From Cryptosporangium minutisporangium (GTDB lineage Bacteria > Actinomycetota > Actinomycetes > Mycobacteriales > Cryptosporangiaceae), in the NCBI RefSeq assembly GCF_039536245.1, contig NZ_BAAAYN010000017.1, forward strand, positions 309,801 to 373,800: a stretch of 64,000 nt of DNA. The letters are read 5' to 3'. The notes under the pieces are model-generated. The model worked only from the letters and a program-made list of their open reading frames with translations, was not told the origin of the DNA and made no database searches. Both the position numbers and the translations under genes were made by a program. Position 1 is the first letter of the stretch. Each line of letters starts with the position of its first letter. Shown here in pieces: positions 62,146-64,000 of the stretch.

Positions 62146-63536
62146 GCGGCGTGCTGCGGCCGCAGGACCTCGTCGAGCAGGCACTGGCACTCGCGAAGAG
62201 CGACGGGTGCCTCGTCATCGCCGGCGAGTCGACCAGTGCCAACCTCCGGTGGGCGACGAACACGCTGACCACCAATGGGGTGATGCGGTCCCGCTCGGTC
62301 ACCGTCATCTCGACGATCGGCACCGGCACCGGGGTGGCCAGCGGTGTCGTGTCGCGGAGCGCGGTGGCCGCCGACGAGTTGGAGGCGCTGGTCCGCGCAG
62401 CGGAGGAGACCGCTCGCGGCAACGGCGCGGCGGACGACGCTCAGCCGCTGGTTGAGGGCGACACCTCGGTGGACTGGGAGTCCGCGCCGGAGGAGACCTC
62501 GATCGACGTGCTCTCGAACGTCGCGCCGGCGCTGGGCGACGCGTTCACAGCGGCCCGCGGCGGCGGGCGCCTGCTCTACGGATTCGTCGAGCACGAGGTG
62601 GACACCTACTACCTCGGTTCCTCCACCGGGCTGCGGCTGCGACACGTCCAGCCCCAGGGCCACATCGGGATCACCGGAAAGGTGGCCTCCGACCACGCCC
62701 GCTCGGCGTGGGTCGGCCAGGCGACCCGCGACTTCTCGGACGTCTCGGTCGCCGCGCTCGACGCGGAGCTCGCGCGGCGCCTCGCATGGGCGGAGCGGCG
62801 GATCGACCTGGCGTCCGGCCGGTACGACACGGTGCTGCCGCCGACCGCGGTCGCCGACCTGATGATCTACGCATACTGGGAGATGGGCGGCCGGTCGGCG
62901 CACGAGGGCCGGACCGTGTACTCGGGTCCGGGTGACGGGACGCGAGTCGGTGAACGGTTGACGTCCCAGCCGGTGACGCTCCGCTCGGACCCGACCGCAC
63001 CGGGGCTCCAGTCCGCACCGTTCGTGCTGGCCCGGGCGTCGTCGGGAACCAGCAGCGTGTTCGACAACGGGCTACCGCTCGGACCGACCGACTGGATCCG
63101 GGACGGGAAACTCTCGGCCCTGCTGCAGACCCGACGGTCGGCGGAGCTGACCGGGCTTCCGGTCACGCCGATGGTCGGGAACCTCATCATGGAGGTGGAC
63201 GGCGCGACCGGGAGCGTCGAGGACCTCGTAGCGGGGGTCGATCGTGGTCTGCTGCTGACCTGTCTCTGGTACATCCGCGAGGTCGATCCGCAGACGTTGC
63301 TGCTCACCGGGTTGACCCGCGACGGCGTGTACCTGGTCGAAGGCGGCGAGGTCGTCGGCGCCGTCAACAACTTCCGGTTCAACGAGAGCCCGATCGGTCT
63401 GTTGTCGCGGATCACGTCAGCCAGCGGCACCGTGCCGGCGTTCTCCCGCGAGTGGGGCGACTACTTCCACCGAACCGCGATGCCGGCGCTGCGGGTGCCT
63501 GACTTCAACATGAGCAGCGTGTCCCCGGCGTCCTGA
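62142..63536 (+). CDS. TldE/PmbA family partner of TldD
   Basis: A 464-residue PmbA/TldE-type protein without the HExxxH motif, as expected for the non-catalytic partner. Family stretches are GESTSANLRWATNTLTTNGV at the start, YLGSSTGLRLRHVQPQGHIG and VGNLIMEVDGATGSVEDLVA, then LVEGGEVVGAVNNFRFNESP near the end. Translationally coupled to tldD. Confidence 0.93.
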   Translation: MSGVLRPQDLVEQALALAKSDGCLVIAGESTSANLRWATNTLTTNGVMRSRSVTVISTIGTGTGVASGVVSRSAVAADELEALVRAAEETARGNGAADDAQPLVEGDTSVDWESAPEETSIDVLSNVAPALGDAFTAARGGGRLLYGFVEHEVDTYYLGSSTGLRLRHVQPQGHIGITGKVASDHARSAWVGQATRDFSDVSVAALDAELARRLAWAERRIDLASGRYDTVLPPTAVADLMIYAYWEMGGRSAHEGRTVYSGPGDGTRVGERLTSQPVTLRSDPTAPGLQSAPFVLARASSGTSSVFDNGLPLGPTDWIRDGKLSALLQTRRSAELTGLPVTPMVGNLIMEVDGATGSVEDLVAGVDRGLLLTCLWYIREVDPQTLLLTGLTRDGVYLVEGGEVVGAVNNFRFNESPIGLLSRITSASGTVPAFSREWGDYFHRTAMPALRVPDFNMSSVSPAS

Positions 63537-63550
63537 CCGAGAGGGTGACC

Positions 63551-63886
63551 ATGTCGAACGCGGACGTCGTCCGGGCCGCGATGGCGGCCTACCGAGCGCA
63601 GGACCTGGCGGCGACCGACGCGTTGCTGGCCGAGGACTACGTGTTCACCAGTCCGCAGGACGACCACATCGACAAGGCCACCTACCTGGAGCGGTGCTTC
63701 CCCACCGCCGATCGGTTCAGCGAGCAGCGGATCGTGCACCTGGTCGACGTCGGCGAGGACGAGGTGTTCCTGCTGTACGAGTACGAGCTGGTGACCGGGG
63801 AGCGATATCGCAACGCCGAGGTCGCCACGGTCCGGGATGGTCGGTTGGTCGAGACGCAGGTGTACTTCGGCGGCCGGGTCGGCTGA
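63551..63886 (+). CDS. NTF2/SnoaL-like protein
   Basis: ATG 63551, 6 nt after GAGAGG, gives 111 residues; a GTG two codons upstream is possible. ADVVRAAMAAYRAQDLAATD, LLAEDYVFTSPQDDHIDKAT and VATVRDGRLVETQVYFGGRV match the alpha+beta barrel of SnoaL/NTF2-like proteins. They are small enzymes or binding proteins of many uses. It starts 14 bp after tldE and may share its transcript. Confidence 0.88.
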   Translation: MSNADVVRAAMAAYRAQDLAATDALLAEDYVFTSPQDDHIDKATYLERCFPTADRFSEQRIVHLVDVGEDEVFLLYEYELVTGERYRNAEVATVRDGRLVETQVYFGGRVG

Positions 63887-63940
63887 CCCGGCGCGGCCCA
63901 GGTGCATCGCCGCAGCGGCGGCCGGAACGCTCGGTCCGCA

Positions 63941-63964
63941 GCCGCCGGGGCATCGCCCGGCGGC
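63941..63964. terminator. Hairpin near the window end
   Basis: GCCGCCGGG-GCATCG-CCCGGCGGC, a perfect 9-bp stem in the gap after the NTF2-like gene, placed to stop it and any convergent gene. Confidence 0.45.
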
Positions 63965-63975
63965 CGCGGAGCGGC

Positions 63976-64000
63976 TCACCGCAGCCGCAGCGGCCCCGGT
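63976..64000 (-). CDS. Possible C-terminal end of a convergent gene (cut by window edge)
   Basis: A minus-strand frame reads PGPLRLR and then TGA at 63978-63976. Only the last seven codons would be in the window. The preceding hairpin and the gap make a convergent gene likely, but this short reading alone is weak. Confidence 0.2.

Noticed and set aside
63461-63979. 172-residue minus-strand frame over the NTF2-like gene
   Set aside because: Antisense shadow; the plus-strand gene has a ribosome site and a clear family match.

Overview
The window is very GC-rich DNA with frequent GTG and TTG starts and many ATGA-type gene overlaps. It carries gene sets typical of Actinomycetota: an MFS-Tmk fusion next to holB, a lysine-tailed TopA, a proton pyrophosphatase, many STAS, SpoIIE and HATPase partner-switch proteins, and polyphosphate glucokinase. 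A filamentous or sporangium-forming actinomycete is likely; the genus cannot be fixed from sequence alone. About 57 protein genes and one tRNA are supported.

Region by region: 0-5.2 kb has a truncated gene, a PrsW-like membrane protein, a DUF4352 protein and a MarR regulator divergent from an MMPL exporter. 5.4-9.0 kb has an aldo/keto reductase, an NCS1 permease and a DUF3592 protein with a repeat tail. 9.1-12.4 kb has a kinase-like phosphotransferase, an XRE-TetR fusion regulator and an acyl-CoA dehydrogenase, linked by shared TGTTCA operator half-sites. 12.5-17.1 kb has a secreted duplicated protein, a two-component system and a membrane Ser/Thr kinase ending in an I36/crystallin-like domain.

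17.5-26.3 kb is a seven-gene minus-strand defence island: C5-cytosine methyltransferase, Z1 helicase, PD-(D/E)XK protein, MORC/MutL-like GHKL ATPase, an unknown protein, a DUF6339-like protein and Vsr. Every junction from Z1 to vsr is a 4-nt stop/start overlap. It lies on the 3' side of a tRNA-Thr(CGT), separated by about 1 kb without a clear gene. This is the most notable system in the window.

27.4-31.9 kb has small and secreted proteins, a 148-bp/32-bp tandem repeat array, a Nudix hydrolase, a PSP1-domain protein and an LPXTG surface protein. 32-35.6 kb is holB and the MFS-Tmk fusion, which may start at an unusual ATC codon. 36-43.8 kb has an orphan NrfD-like protein, a spermidine-synthase-like protein, a Tat-exported esterase, an ADP-ribosylglycohydrolase, ppgK and an ECF sigma operon. 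43.8-48.9 kb has topA, an acyltransferase and a GntR regulator. 48.9-57.1 kb holds two partner-switching gene sets around hppA. 57.3-63.9 kb has a DUF1998-type helicase, a LapA-like protein, tldD/tldE and an NTF2-like protein.

Three intergenic spaces between 53 and 61 kb carry members of one long-hairpin repeat family.
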